Assembly: GCF_008369115.1 (NCBI RefSeq)
Contig: NZ_VOAZ01000003.1
Span: forward strand, 434,001 to 498,000
Source: Psychrobacter sp. ANT_WB68
GTDB lineage: Bacteria; Pseudomonadota; Gammaproteobacteria; Pseudomonadales; Moraxellaceae
Reading direction: 5' to 3'
DNA: 64,000 bases
The notes below the pieces were generated by a model, which searched no databases, had not been told where the DNA came from, and saw only the letters and a list, made by a program, of their open reading frames with translations. Positions 18,269 to 27,430 of the stretch are shown piece after piece (the stretch's first letter is position 1; every line of letters starts with the position of its first letter). Position numbers and translations under genes: made by a program.

Positions 18269-18982
18269 ATGACAGCAGTATCTAGCGCTAATACATTAGC
18301 ACCAACCAATAATTCTGAGTTATCAGCCGACCATCATTTAGCAGATAAAACGCTGATTATTTTTGATTGGGATGGCACCTTAATGGATTCGATTGGCTTA
18401 ATTGTTGAGGCAATGCATGTGGCAGGCGAGGCGCATGGCTTTACCACCACGGATCAGGCAGTCAAAGACATCATCGGGCTGAGCTTAATGCATGGCATTG
18501 AGATTTTATACCCGCAAGCAACCGATGCGCAGAAGCTAGCGATTCAGCAAAGTTATGCGGACTACTATATTCCAAACAGTCATCGTACGCCGTTTTTTGC
18601 GCCGATACAAGATATGTTGCAGACCTTACAGCAGCAAAATAAGCAGCTTGCGGTCGCCACAGGTAAGAAAAGAAAGGGACTAGATCGGGTATTAGAGGGT
18701 TCTGACAGTCATCACTATTTTGCCATCACGCGCTGTGCTGATGAGTCAGGCTCAAAACCTGACCCGCAAATGCTGAGCGATATTCTAGACTATACCAAGC
18801 AACCCATCTCTCATGCGGTATTTATCGGCGATAGTATTTATGATATTCAAATGGCAAACCGTTTGGGCATGACCAGTATTGCGGTGAATTATGGTACGGC
18901 ATCGAGTAGCGAGCTTGCCGCCCAGCAGCCGACTTATCAAGTGGACACACCGCAAGCCTTGGCTGAGCTATTGTGTGCTTAA
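18269..18982 (+). CDS. HAD-family phosphatase (Gph-like)
   Basis: The 237-residue protein carries HAD motif I FDWDGTLMDS (residues ~31-40), a motif III lysine region and motif IV GDSIYDIQMANRLGM near residue 190. The helical cap between motif I and ~110 places it with the phosphoglycolate phosphatase/beta-phosphoglucomutase-like subgroup. It should be a cytoplasmic, magnesium-dependent phosphatase; the substrate cannot be read from the sequence. TAAGGG lies ~8 bases before the ATG. It follows rluC on the same strand behind a strong hairpin and ends at a terminator shared with ysxC. Confidence 0.9.
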   Translation: MTAVSSANTLAPTNNSELSADHHLADKTLIIFDWDGTLMDSIGLIVEAMHVAGEAHGFTTTDQAVKDIIGLSLMHGIEILYPQATDAQKLAIQQSYADYYIPNSHRTPFFAPIQDMLQTLQQQNKQLAVATGKKRKGLDRVLEGSDSHHYFAITRCADESGSKPDPQMLSDILDYTKQPISHAVFIGDSIYDIQMANRLGMTSIAVNYGTASSSELAAQQPTYQVDTPQALAELLCA

Positions 18983-19015
18983 ATAAAATTAGTTTAAATA
19001 ATAAAAAATGCCAAT

Positions 19016-19053
19016 AAAAAAGGGTTTATCGTGATGAGCGATAAACCCTTTTT
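19016..19053. terminator. Bidirectional terminator
   Basis: AAAAAGGGTTTATCG pairs with CGATAAACCCTTTTT around a 7-base loop, between the convergent HAD phosphatase and ysxC genes. Confidence 0.92.
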
Positions 19054-19071
19054 GGCTAACAACCATAAGGT

Positions 19072-19872
19072 TTACTCGCCGTCTTCTTCAACACTGTCGT
19101 TTTTAACATTATCCTTCTCAACATTGCCTTTTTGAACAGCATCCTTTTCAATAGCGTCTTCTAGCTCAGCGCCTTCTAGCAAGGCAAAAGAGGACTCAAT
19201 AATTTTATTTGCATCAAGCTGATACTCATACCAGTTGCCCATGACACCTGCCAATTCATCGAGACCTTCTTTTCTTAAGGCCGAAAATAGCTGAATGGTG
19301 CAGTCTAAGCCCAATTGCTTCAGTCTTTTACGGGTATTCAGTAGGGCGTTTTTGGAAGCGCCATATTTAAGCTTATCTGCTTTAGTCAGCAAGATATGCA
19401 CCGGTAGCTCACCATCTTTTGCCCAATGCAGCATCTGCTCATCGAAGAACTTAAGTGGATGACGGATATCTGACATCAGCACCAAACCTGCAAGGCTTGA
19501 GCGCGATACGAGATATTCTTCTAGCTCAACCTGCCATTCTTTTTTCATTTCAAGCGGCACGGCAGCATAACCATAACCTGGTAAATCAACCAAACGTCTG
19601 TCACTATCGCCAATGCTAAAAAAGTTAATCATCTGCGTACGACCAGGCGTTTTAGACGAGCGTGCTAATTGGCGCTGATTGGTCAATGCATTAATCGCTG
19701 AAGATTTACCGGCGTTTGAACGTCCAGCAAAGGCAACCTCTAGCCCAACATCAGGAGGACAAAGGCGAAAAGTTGGCGCAGACATCAGAAATTCAGTTTG
19801 TTGAATGCGCTGACGTGCTTTGGTGTTAAAATCCGCATGTTCAGCGGCGACATCTTTGAACGGGGTACTCAT
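19072..19872 (-). CDS. ysxC: Ribosome biogenesis GTPase YsxC/EngB
   Basis: YsxC (YihA, EngB) is an essential circularly arranged GTPase of large-subunit assembly. The 266-residue protein shows G1 GRSNAGKSS (residues 50-58), G3 DLPGYG and G4 TKADK, plus LPVHILL before G4, all typical. Family members have about 200-215 residues; the extra ~40 residues form an acidic C-terminal tail with repeating D/N-x-V-x-K-x units ([17 protein letters not shown]), probably disordered. The tail is unusual and may be lineage-specific. It is convergent with the HAD phosphatase gene and divergent from the cytochrome c5-like gene. Confidence 0.95.
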   Translation of the reverse strand: MSTPFKDVAAEHADFNTKARQRIQQTEFLMSAPTFRLCPPDVGLEVAFAGRSNAGKSSAINALTNQRQLARSSKTPGRTQMINFFSIGDSDRRLVDLPGYGYAAVPLEMKKEWQVELEEYLVSRSSLAGLVLMSDIRHPLKFFDEQMLHWAKDGELPVHILLTKADKLKYGASKNALLNTRKRLKQLGLDCTIQLFSALRKEGLDELAGVMGNWYEYQLDANKIIESSFALLEGAELEDAIEKDAVQKGNVEKDNVKNDSVEEDGE

Positions 19873-20282
19873 AAGTGGCTCATTAATCTTAAAGAATTAG
19901 ATACGGTAATAAAGATTTTTTCAATTAAGCAGTGCTGAAAGCAGCGCATAGAATGGATGGGCTGCAAAAATAAAACTTATAGAAATATAAGGGTTTTAGG
20001 ATAAGGCCTATTCTATACTATTACTGCGCTTAGTTATTGAAATAACGGCTATTACCCTTATATTAATTACAACCTATCCGCAACATACTCTCAAGATAGC
20101 CGTAAAGTAAATCAACTCTTAAGGCAGCCCTCGAGCTTATTAGAAGCTGTTAACAAAGCTAAACTATATTTATATATATTAAATCGACATATATTGTTAC
20201 AATATTCAGTCAGATAGGTTGGATGAAAGACGTTTAATAAAATCATTAATTAAGCGAATGAAGAAACGATGTGAGGTGTCCC
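19873..20282. other. Divergent ysxC/cytochrome intergenic region
   Basis: About 400 AT-rich bases with no credible ORF. It should contain both promoters; I cannot assign specific hexamers. Runs such as TATATATATT (20171-20180) are low-complexity. Confidence 0.45.
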
Positions 20283-20618
20283 ATGTTCTCAATCACCAAA
20301 ACGCTTGGCAAAAGCTATCGCTTATTAGCCAATACTGCTGCCACGCTAATAATCAGTGCGGCGATGTTCAGTACTGCCAGTGCAGATGATATTGCAACGT
20401 CCTATAATAACTCATGTGCCGCTTGTCACGATAGTGGCGCGCTCAATGCCATTAAAAAAGGCGACAGTGCCAAATGGCAACAGCTTATCAAACAAAAAGG
20501 CATGCCAGCACTGATTAAATCGGTGAAAAGTGGCATGATTCAGATGCCAGCGGGCGGATTGTGCGAAGGCTGTAGCGATGATGATTACCGCAAGCTTATC
20601 GAATATATGAGTAAATAG
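20283..20618 (+). CDS. Cytochrome c5-like monoheme cytochrome
   Basis: The 111-residue product begins with a Sec signal peptide (cleavage likely after ASA, ~35) and has one CAACH heme motif at about residues 45-49. A distal MPAGG supplies the axial methionine, and the pair C-E-G-C near the end is typical of the cytochrome c5 family. It should be a periplasmic electron carrier. I chose ATG 20283 because GAGGTG lies just upstream; an in-frame GTG at 20271 would overlap that site. It precedes the c4-type gene on the same strand, with a terminator-like hairpin between, so the two may form a redox pair for terminal oxidases but probably have separate promoters. Confidence 0.9.
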   Translation: MFSITKTLGKSYRLLANTAATLIISAAMFSTASADDIATSYNNSCAACHDSGALNAIKKGDSAKWQQLIKQKGMPALIKSVKSGMIQMPAGGLCEGCSDDDYRKLIEYMSK

Positions 20619-20670
20619 TTAAAAGGCAATCATTTAAGATATAAATAGTGGTTTAGATAGATGATATAGG

Positions 20671-20708
20671 GCGCAAGGTTGCTAAACCTTTTGCGCTTTT
20701 TATTTTTT
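20671..20708 (+). terminator. Terminator of the cytochrome c5-like gene
   Basis: GCGCAAGGTT (20671-20680) pairs with AACC TT TTGCGC (20685-20696), with a two-base bulge, and a long T-rich tail follows. Confidence 0.75.
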
Positions 20709-20784
20709 TATTCAGTACACAGTGATGGTGTGAATATAAAAAAACCGCAATGCTACGATTAAGTAGGCAAATAGTAAAAAGTCT

Positions 20785-20793
20785 TGCTATAAT
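20785..20793 (+). promoter_or_regulatory. Candidate extended -10 promoter of cytochrome c4
   Basis: TTGCTATAAT gives a perfect TATAAT at 20788-20793 preceded by TGC, a sigma-70 extended -10. No good -35 is seen. It lies ~155 bases before the c4 start. Confidence 0.45.
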
Positions 20794-20948
20794 AATCCAA
20801 AATAAACCCTGATATTAGTAAGTACTTTCGGGCTGCTTGTGATAAAGACCGCAAAATATATGGCTTAGCTGGCTATGTAGATATTGTGTCTCTTGACAAT
20901 GCAATCATGCTAGATAACGCTTACATCGAGTTAGTAGGATTTGTATCA

Positions 20949-21617
20949 ATGAAAAAGTTAATCGCTGCCGCCAGCTTATGTGTTGCAAGTTTCAGCGTAC
21001 AAGCTGCTATCACTGTTCCTGAACACGATCTTAACGCTGGTAAACAAATCGCCGAAACCGTTTGTGCGGCTTGTCATGGTGTTGATGGTGTGAGTCCTGT
21101 ACCCGCCCAGCCGAATCTTGGCGGTCAAAATGTGAAGTACTTATACAAACAATTGGTTAATTTTAAATCAGGCTATCGTAAAAACGGTATCATGCAATCG
21201 CAAGTTGCCAATTTATCTCAGCAAGATCTGGCCAACGTAGCAGGGTATTATGCGAGCCAAAAACCTTGGGGTGTGGCATTCGGAAACCCTGCGACCACGC
21301 AAGAAGCGACTAAGCTGTTTTTAGGCGGCGATAAGACGCGCGGTGTCATCGGTTGTGCAGGCTGCCATGGTCCAGACGCAGCGGGTAACGTTTGGGCTGC
21401 ATTTCCACGTTTAGGTGGACAGCATGCTGAATATATCGCTACTCAGCTAAAGCTTTTCCGTGCGGCTGGCCGTGCAGATGATATTGATAGCGATGAGCAA
21501 AAGCGTGTTAACGACGCGGCAAAAGAAGGCGAAATGGGCATGATGCAGACGGTTGCTTCAAAACTTTCTGATCGCGATATTCGCATCTTGTCAGATTATG
21601 TGAGTGCTATCCACTAA
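20949..21617 (+). CDS. cc4: Diheme cytochrome c4
   Basis: The 222-residue precursor has a signal peptide ending SVQA. It has two homologous cytochrome c domains: CAACHG (first domain) and CAGCHG (second), each followed by the characteristic P-x-L-G-G-Q (PNLGGQN, PRLGGQH) and a distal methionine (GIMQSQV, GMMQTV). Cytochrome c4 is a periplasmic electron carrier to cbb3- or aa3-type oxidases. ATG 20949 gives the proper MKK signal start, with TAGGA about 9 bases upstream. It ends at a clear terminator. Confidence 0.95.
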   Translation: MKKLIAAASLCVASFSVQAAITVPEHDLNAGKQIAETVCAACHGVDGVSPVPAQPNLGGQNVKYLYKQLVNFKSGYRKNGIMQSQVANLSQQDLANVAGYYASQKPWGVAFGNPATTQEATKLFLGGDKTRGVIGCAGCHGPDAAGNVWAAFPRLGGQHAEYIATQLKLFRAAGRADDIDSDEQKRVNDAAKEGEMGMMQTVASKLSDRDIRILSDYVSAIH

Positions 21618-21694
21618 TTCGTTACATACTTAGCGTGAATAGCAAAATACTATACTGTGCTTACTTTCACGCCGCCGTCATGATTTAGCTATTG

Positions 21695-21717
21695 AACCCC
21701 GATTTCGGGGTTTTTTT
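21695..21717 (+). terminator. Terminator of cytochrome c4
   Basis: AACCCCG and CGGGGTT form a compact hairpin with a short loop, followed by seven T. Confidence 0.92.
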
Positions 21718-21870
21718 ATAACTGTCAGTCCTTATATAATTTGCATGATCTTTTATAAAACTTGTATAAGATAAGTTGCCTCTATACAAAGCTAATAGAG
21801 AAAATATAGACGCTTATCAGTGCTTTATATTAGTAAATGTTATTCACTTTGAATCGCTTGGATTTAAATT

Positions 21871-23013
21871 ATGATGATTCGCTATGCTTCTTACTTTATC
21901 GCAGCGCTGCTACCGCTCCTACTGTTTCGTTGGTTTGCACCAGCATCCATCGGTGAAATCGACTTTTGGTTGCTTTGGCTTTTAGCAATGGTACTGGTAT
22001 CATTGCCGGTCGTTTATGCTGAGATTGCCTTGGCATATCGTAGTGCTGATGCACCTTTGGCGGGTATGCAAAAGCTCACTCGCGAAGCGGATGCCAACGC
22101 TTTATGGCGCGGTTTCGGTTGGTTGGCGGCATTGGTTTCTATTATTATTGCAGCGCTGGTCATATCTGGCGCAAGCAGTGGTATTCTAACCGCTCTAACA
22201 GAGTTAAATAGCGCGCCTGATGTGCCAAGCTTTGCCATTGGGGCAGGCTTAATGGTCATTGCTGTCTTATTAAGCTTACTGGGCGTAGCTCCTCTACCGA
22301 TTGGCTTAGGCTTAATGCTGGTCGGTCTATTGTTAGGAGTGGCAAATGGTTTACCAAATATCGCTTTTGCGATGACCGATGTCAGTTTAAGCGAGTGGGC
22401 ACGTGCTGTTGCCTTAGCGTTAGTCAGTGTGGGTGCAGGTACGGGTTTATATTGGTTCGGTCAAAATTTAGTGAGTAAGCAAGCGGTTAGCGCCGTAAGT
22501 GCTGATAACTATAATGCCCAAAAACCTGCCCGCCATCATGCTGCGCAAGAATATCGCGCAACCAAGCTCGTACTACCGATTTGGATATTACAGCTGGTGG
22601 TTGGCGTGGTCGCATTATTTATCAGTGGCATGGCTCTGCCACCGATTGGCCAGTTATTGTATTGGGTAGGCGTGTTGTTTGTGGCTAGTTATTTGTTACA
22701 CTATAGCAGCCAGCAATTGGCGCATAAATTTGGCTTGCTGGTCAGTGTGGTGTTAACTTTCGTGATAGCGCTGCTGTTAGTGGTTGCCATACCTACTCAT
22801 TGGCTGGTTGGTATTTTAGTAATTATCAGTAGTATCGCCGTTTTATTACTGTCAGTTTTTGCGGGTTGGCAGATGAAAATCAGCCATTTGCGCAAGTCTC
22901 TAAACTTTGGTAATGAAGCTTTTTATAATTTATGGCGAGTGGCGATACGGTTGATCGTGCCGCTGGCGTTACTATTAGCGTTAATAGGTTGGGTGATGCA
23001 GTGGTTAAGCTAA
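21871..23013 (+). CDS. NSS-like multi-pass membrane protein
   Basis: The 380-residue protein has about ten hydrophobic segments and almost no soluble part. Two stretches resemble sodium:neurotransmitter symporters (SNF family): LVSLPVVYAEIALAYRSADAPLAG matches the helix-2 region, and SEWARAVALALVSVGAGTGLYWFGQNL matches the helix-6 region. The usual helix-1 signature N-I-W-R-F-P-Y, which binds sodium and substrate, is missing, so it is either a divergent or a degenerate transporter. Substrate and activity are unknown. Its 3' end overlaps the likely start of rnfH, so the two are probably translationally coupled. ATG 21874 is an equally good start. Confidence 0.65.
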   Translation: MMIRYASYFIAALLPLLLFRWFAPASIGEIDFWLLWLLAMVLVSLPVVYAEIALAYRSADAPLAGMQKLTREADANALWRGFGWLAALVSIIIAALVISGASSGILTALTELNSAPDVPSFAIGAGLMVIAVLLSLLGVAPLPIGLGLMLVGLLLGVANGLPNIAFAMTDVSLSEWARAVALALVSVGAGTGLYWFGQNLVSKQAVSAVSADNYNAQKPARHHAAQEYRATKLVLPIWILQLVVGVVALFISGMALPPIGQLLYWVGVLFVASYLLHYSSQQLAHKFGLLVSVVLTFVIALLLVVAIPTHWLVGILVIISSIAVLLLSVFAGWQMKISHLRKSLNFGNEAFYNLWRVAIRLIVPLALLLALIGWVMQWLS

Positions 23014-23384
23014 CGACTGCTGCTAATAACAGTGAAGCTGACATTGATATGTCTCAGGCTGAGCAAAGCAATTTGATGACGGTATATCTGGCGTATGCCG
23101 AAGATGCAGAGCGTCAGCATTACCTAACCGTCCAAGTCAGCCAAGGTGCTACTTTGTATGAGACGTTGGCGCAAGTAGGTTGGCTAACACAGTTTGAAGA
23201 ACTGGCAAGATGGTGTGAGCAAGTTGCTGAGATGACAACGCCAACGGCTAAGCGTTGGCGTGTTGGCGTATATGCGCAAAAGCAGCCGCTAAATTACACA
23301 TTACAGCCTTTTGATCGGGTAGAGGTGTATCGCAGCTTAAGCGCTGATCCTATGTCTCAACGCAAAAATAAGTCTCGCGGTTAA
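23001..23384 (+). CDS. rnfH: RnfH/UPF0125 family protein
   Basis: A small ubiquitin-like (beta-grasp) protein. Residues from MTVYLAYAEDAERQHYLTVQVSQGATLYETL to YTLQPFDRVEVYRSLSADPMSQRKNKS carry the RnfH family pattern, including the typical RVEVYRPL-like phrase and a basic tail. Function is unsettled; it is often found beside bamE, ratA and smpB, and bamE is its convergent neighbour here. The start is uncertain: GTG 23001 overlaps the upstream gene by 13 bases (chosen), while ATG 23049 or 23076 would give a core-only protein. The first ~25 residues are not conserved-looking. Confidence 0.85.
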   Translation: MVKLTTAANNSEADIDMSQAEQSNLMTVYLAYAEDAERQHYLTVQVSQGATLYETLAQVGWLTQFEELARWCEQVAEMTTPTAKRWRVGVYAQKQPLNYTLQPFDRVEVYRSLSADPMSQRKNKSRG

Positions 23385-23394
23385 CCATCAGTCT

Positions 23395-23429
23395 TTATGA
23401 TTTGCTAGCAAGTTATTATGATTTGCTAG
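23395..23429. repeat. 14-base direct repeat between rnfH and bamE
   Basis: TTATGATTTGCTAG occurs at 23395-23408 and again at 23416-23429, in the short gap between the two convergent stop codons. Confidence 0.8.
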
Positions 23430-23434
23430 TAGAC

Positions 23435-23854
23435 CTAAGATGCTGGTAAGCTGTCGATACCTTCGATACGGGTTACTATACCATTGTCATCAAAATAGAC
23501 AATTAAATGCTGGCTGGCATTTTTGACATCGGCGATACCTTTGCGGCGACCCTCTGTCCCTGCTTTATAGTCGTAAATATAATCCCAACGTTTAGGCTCT
23601 AATGTATCTTTAATCGCTGGACTGCCAAGTATATAAAGAACCTGATTTTGATTCATACCCACTTGTAGCTTTTGTGCCTGGGTTTGGGTAATAGCGGTCC
23701 CTTGTGGCAAATCAATCTTATAGACACTCAGTAGTGAGCAGCCAGACATAGCCACAGCGGCACTAAGCATACTGGTAATGGCAATCTTGCGTACTGCATT
23801 GGCAGCGCTTAACGAACGAAAATTTAATGTCTTTATCATGGTAAGATGACTCAT
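23435..23854 (-). CDS. bamE: Outer-membrane assembly lipoprotein BamE (SmpA/OmlA)
   Basis: BamE is a small lipoprotein of the BAM complex that inserts beta-barrel proteins in the outer membrane. The 139-residue precursor has a lipobox MSGC and the SmpA/OmlA core LQVGMNQNQVLYILGSPAIKDTLEPKRWDYIYDY, with a typical C-terminal strand VYFDDNGIVTRIEG. Neither ATG 23854 nor ATG 23839 has a clear ribosome site; both give an adequate signal peptide. It is divergent from fur, the same arrangement as omlA/fur in pseudomonads, where promoters overlap. Confidence 0.94.
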   Translation of the reverse strand: MSHLTMIKTLNFRSLSAANAVRKIAITSMLSAAVAMSGCSLLSVYKIDLPQGTAITQTQAQKLQVGMNQNQVLYILGSPAIKDTLEPKRWDYIYDYKAGTEGRRKGIADVKNASQHLIVYFDDNGIVTRIEGIDSLPAS

Positions 23855-24179
23855 AAGAAATGGGTTAGGCGCAGCTAAGAACCGATGATGCTAGTCTCGC
23901 TGACAATCTTGGACAAATGATACGTCATTTACTTGCAATTGCCTACCACTTACGACATTATTTACCAAATGCTATCTTACAGTATTTATTATTTATATTT
24001 TAAATTCATAGGCTTGGCGTCAGATTTCTATAAAAAAATGATCTAAAGATTTGCTTAATAGTGGCTAATTTTTCATGACTCTTATTTTTCTCTTATCCAG
24101 TATTACGACTTATTGACGATTATTTAACTCGTGTTTTTTGAACTTATTTGCTAAGACTTTCATAGTCAGAAGGGACATT
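23855..24179. other. Divergent bamE-fur promoter region
   Basis: The gap holds an inverted repeat AAATGA (23915-23920) TACG TCATTT (23925-23930). No convincing Fur box is seen. Coordinates of the repeat are by eye. Confidence 0.45.
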
Positions 24180-24614
24180 ATGGCTTCTTTTACCAATCAA
24201 GATTTACGTAGAGCGGGTTTGAAAGTAACGTTGCCACGTATAAAAATTTTAGAGCTGCTTGAAAGTGCTGAGCTGCATCATATGAGTGCAGAAGAGGTGT
24301 ATAAGGCGCTGATTGAACAAGGTGAGGATGTGGGTCTCGCAACTGTTTATCGCGTACTGACTCAGTTTGAGCAAGCGGGTATTGTCGAGCGCCATAACTT
24401 TGAAAACAATCTATCGGTGTTTGAGATTACCCAAGAAGAGCATCATGACCATCTGGTTTGCGATGTCTGCGGTAAGATTATCGAGTTTCATAACAAAATT
24501 ATCGAAGAGGAACAGATGAAAGTAGCAGCAGAGCATGGCTTCAAGCTGTCTGGTCATTCTTTAGTACTCTACGGTATTTGTGATAATCAAGCTTGTAAAG
24601 ACAGCGCAAAATAA
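24180..24614 (+). CDS. fur: Ferric uptake regulator Fur
   Basis: Fur represses iron-uptake genes when bound to ferrous iron. The 144-residue protein has the winged-helix DNA-binding domain (RRAGLKVTLPRIKILELLE; GLATVYRVLTQFEQAGIV) and the metal-binding dimerisation domain with HHDH at residues 88-91, CDVC at 94-97, and a second CxxxxC pair near the C-terminus. I chose ATG 24180 with AGAAGGGAC upstream; a longer frame from 24138 adds 14 residues not seen in Fur. It is divergent from bamE and stands alone, closed by a bidirectional terminator. Confidence 0.97.
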   Translation: MASFTNQDLRRAGLKVTLPRIKILELLESAELHHMSAEEVYKALIEQGEDVGLATVYRVLTQFEQAGIVERHNFENNLSVFEITQEEHHDHLVCDVCGKIIEFHNKIIEEEQMKVAAEHGFKLSGHSLVLYGICDNQACKDSAK

Positions 24615-24660
24615 GCGTTTTAGAAACGAATTGCCTTATAATGATAATTTAAAAACTATA

Positions 24661-24693
24661 AAAAAAGCCCTCAAATTCAATGAGGGCTTTTTT
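24661..24693. terminator. Bidirectional terminator between fur and pilU
   Basis: AAAAAAGCCCTCA pairs perfectly with TGAGGGCTTTTTT around a 7-base loop. Confidence 0.93.
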
Positions 24694-24723
24694 ATGGGAA
24701 AATACTAATGAAGCAATATCAAA

Positions 24724-25845
24724 CTAAGTAATATCTAACGATAGACTATCAGCGCCTTCATCTAAATTAGCGGTGCCGTTTTTACTACTCAATTTAATCT
24801 TTAAGCGTAAATCGTTAGGGGAGTCGGCATGGAGAATGGCTTCTTTATAAGTAATTTCGCCGTGTTCATACAAATCAAACAGCGCTTGGTCAAAGGTTTG
24901 CATACCGCTCTCGCGTGAGCGCGTCATCACATCTTTAATTTCATGAACCTCGCCCTTACGGATATAGTCACTAATCAGCTGAGAGTTTAATAAAATCTCA
25001 ATAGCGGCGCGGCGTCCTTTGCCATCAGGCGTTGGAATCAGCTGCTGGGCGATAATGGCTTGCAAGTTTAATGACAAATCCATAAACAACTGATTATGAC
25101 GACTGGTTTCAAAAAAGTGAATAATTCGGTCAATGGCTTGGTTGGCGTTGTTGGCGTGTAAGGTGGCAAATACTAAGTGGCCCGTTTCGGCATATTGAAT
25201 GGCGTAGCTCATGACTTCGCGGTTACGAATCTCCCCAATCAAAATGACATCAGGCGCTTGGCGTAAGGTGTTTTTTAGACCCGCTTCAAAAGAATGGGTA
25301 TCGATGCCGACTTCGCGCTGAGTGATAATACAACCGCGATGCTTATGCACAAACTCAATAGGATCTTCGATGGTAATAATATGACCATGCGAGTTTTGGT
25401 TACGGTGTCCAATCATTGCCGCAAGGGTGGTAGATTTACCTGTACCCGTAGCGCCAACCAGTAAAATAATACCGCGCTTTTTCATGGCAAGCTCTTTTAA
25501 TGCCGGTGGCAAGCGCAGCTCTTCAACCGTTGGGATTTTATTTTCAATTTTCCGTAAAATCATCCCCGCCATATCGCGCTGTATAAAAGCGCTAACCCGA
25601 AAACGTGCCTGCTGAGCTTGGTCGGTAATCGCAAACTGACACTCGTTGGTTTCGTCAAACTCTTTTTGCTGGCTTGACGTCATCACACCTTTAACCAGTC
25701 TCATAGTTTGCTCAGCCGTTAAGGGTGTTTTACCCACGGGCAAGATTTTCCCATTGATTTTCATGGACGGCGCGACGTCAGCAGTAATAAAAAGGTCAGA
25801 GCCATTTTTATTAATCATTAACTGTAAAAGTTTATCAATGTCCAT
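24724..25845 (-). CDS. pilU: Twitching motility ATPase PilU
   Basis: PilU is the accessory retraction ATPase of type IV pili. The 373-residue protein has an N-terminal PAS-like domain, Walker A GATGTGKST at 131-139, the Asp box (IEDPIEFVHKH), Walker B DVILIGEIRN, and the His box TGHLVFATLHANNA. The shorter C-terminus lacks the AIRNLIRE motif typical of PilT, which fits PilU. Its start follows AGGT. It lies 170 bases downstream of pilT on the same strand, so the two probably form an operon that retracts pili for twitching and DNA uptake. Confidence 0.95.
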   Translation of the reverse strand: MDIDKLLQLMINKNGSDLFITADVAPSMKINGKILPVGKTPLTAEQTMRLVKGVMTSSQQKEFDETNECQFAITDQAQQARFRVSAFIQRDMAGMILRKIENKIPTVEELRLPPALKELAMKKRGIILLVGATGTGKSTTLAAMIGHRNQNSHGHIITIEDPIEFVHKHRGCIITQREVGIDTHSFEAGLKNTLRQAPDVILIGEIRNREVMSYAIQYAETGHLVFATLHANNANQAIDRIIHFFETSRHNQLFMDLSLNLQAIIAQQLIPTPDGKGRRAAIEILLNSQLISDYIRKGEVHEIKDVMTRSRESGMQTFDQALFDLYEHGEITYKEAILHADSPNDLRLKIKLSSKNGTANLDEGADSLSLDIT

Positions 25846-26015
25846 AACGTACCTACATTCGTAATATATAGATTAAAAAGTGCTTCAATAAACTTTTAAA
25901 GACTGCCAATAACGACCATTAAAAATAAATGAAGCCGAGCAAGAATCTATGATTGTTAATTTGTGATGGTATAAAATACTGAGTGTTAGCACGTTTAGTA
26001 TGATGAAAACCAATA

Positions 26016-27071
26016 CTAAATAAATGCCTCAGGCTGCTTGGCATAAGGACGTGCGACATCTTTGCTAATGGTACCTTTGGACACTAAGTTTTTGAGCGTT
26101 TGATCTAGGGTAATCATGCCATCACCAGCACCAGTCTGAATAGAAGAGTACATTTGGGCGATTTTGTTTTCACGTATCAAGTTACGAATAGCGGGTGTAC
26201 CCAGCATAATTTCATGCGCGGCAATTCGTCCACCGGTTTGACGACGTAAAAGGGTTTGCGAGATCACCGCTTGTAGCGATTCTGATAACATCGCTCGAAT
26301 CATATCTTTTTCAGCAGCAGGGAAGACGTCAATCACACGGTCAATGGTTTTGGCCGCTGAGCTGGTGTGCAAGGTGCCAAAGACTAAGTGTCCCGTTTCA
26401 GCAGCAGTTAAGGCTAAGCGAATGGTCTCAAGGTCACGAAGCTCACCAACGAGGATAACGTCTGGATCTTCACGTAGGGCAGAGCGCAATGCTGGCTCGA
26501 AACCTAAGGTATCGCGGTGTACTTCACGTTGGTTAATCAAACTCTTTTTAGACTCGTGGACAAACTCAATCGGGTCTTCGATGGTCAAAATATGTTCTTT
26601 GCGGGTTTCATTGATATAATCAATCATTGCCGCAAGCGTGGTCGATTTCCCTGAGCCCGTCGGACCTGTGACTAACACTACACCGCGTTTAAAATCAGAA
26701 ACACGTTTGAAAACCTCACCCATACCTAAGTCTTCCATGGTGAGAACTTTGGAAGGAATGGTACGAAAAACAGCGCCAGCACCGCGATTTTGGTTAAAGG
26801 CATTGACACGAAAACGCGCTAAATTCGGAATTTCAAAAGAGAAATCAGTCTCAAAAAACTCTTCAAAATCGGCACGTTGCTTATCATTCATGATGTCATA
26901 GATCAGCTGATGCACGACCTGATGGCTCATCTCTGGCATATTGATACGGGTCATCTCGCCATCGACACGAATCATCGCTGGCATACCGGCTGAAATATGT
27001 AAATCTGAAGCTTTGTGCTTGACCGTAAAGCGCAGCAGGTCTTCGATGCTTAAATTGTTCTTTTCAGCCAT
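26016..27071 (-). CDS. pilT: Type IV pilus retraction ATPase PilT
   Basis: PilT hexamers disassemble pili at the inner membrane. The 351-residue protein has Walker A GPTGSGKST at 136-144, IEDPIEFVHE, Walker B DVILVGELRD, the His box, and AIRNLIRENKIAQMYSSIQTG, the PilT-specific C-terminal signature. AGGAAT precedes the start. It is the promoter-proximal gene of the pilT-pilU pair and is divergent from yggS, the usual order in Pseudomonas and relatives. Confidence 0.97.
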   Translation of the reverse strand: MAEKNNLSIEDLLRFTVKHKASDLHISAGMPAMIRVDGEMTRINMPEMSHQVVHQLIYDIMNDKQRADFEEFFETDFSFEIPNLARFRVNAFNQNRGAGAVFRTIPSKVLTMEDLGMGEVFKRVSDFKRGVVLVTGPTGSGKSTTLAAMIDYINETRKEHILTIEDPIEFVHESKKSLINQREVHRDTLGFEPALRSALREDPDVILVGELRDLETIRLALTAAETGHLVFGTLHTSSAAKTIDRVIDVFPAAEKDMIRAMLSESLQAVISQTLLRRQTGGRIAAHEIMLGTPAIRNLIRENKIAQMYSSIQTGAGDGMITLDQTLKNLVSKGTISKDVARPYAKQPEAFI

Positions 27072-27430
27072 AATCGGGTATTCCTATCAATAAATAAGGG
27101 TGAGCCAAAAAGCGTCTAAAAGAAATAGTGAATAGCTATTTTTAACGCTGTTTAAGCCAATTATCTTAAAAATATGTTGATATTTACTGTGTTTGTTACT
27201 ATTACTATGTTTTTCAGTAGTATATGTTAGACCATGTAACAATATCATAACAAGAATGTGGTTATTTAACCATCTACTATATAAATAAAATGCAAAAATA
27301 GTTCAGTTCTTCATTGCTCATTAATATGAGTTTATCATTTCTCTATTAACAGAGTATTTATTAGAATTTAAAATTACTTATAAAAATAATTCTCTAAAAC
27401 AACCGCATTCTTTATCTCCGTGAGCCTTTT
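27072..27430. other. Divergent pilT-yggS region
   Basis: About 360 highly AT-rich bases with no ORF. It should hold both promoters; I cannot point to a specific one. Confidence 0.45.

Larger units (their letters stand above)
20619..20948. other. Gap between the two cytochrome genes
   Basis: It holds a hairpin terminator (20671-20708) and a promoter-like extended -10 (20785-20793). An ORF extension of the c4 gene to 20886 lacks a ribosome site and would place 21 odd residues before the signal peptide, so it is not used. Confidence 0.55.
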
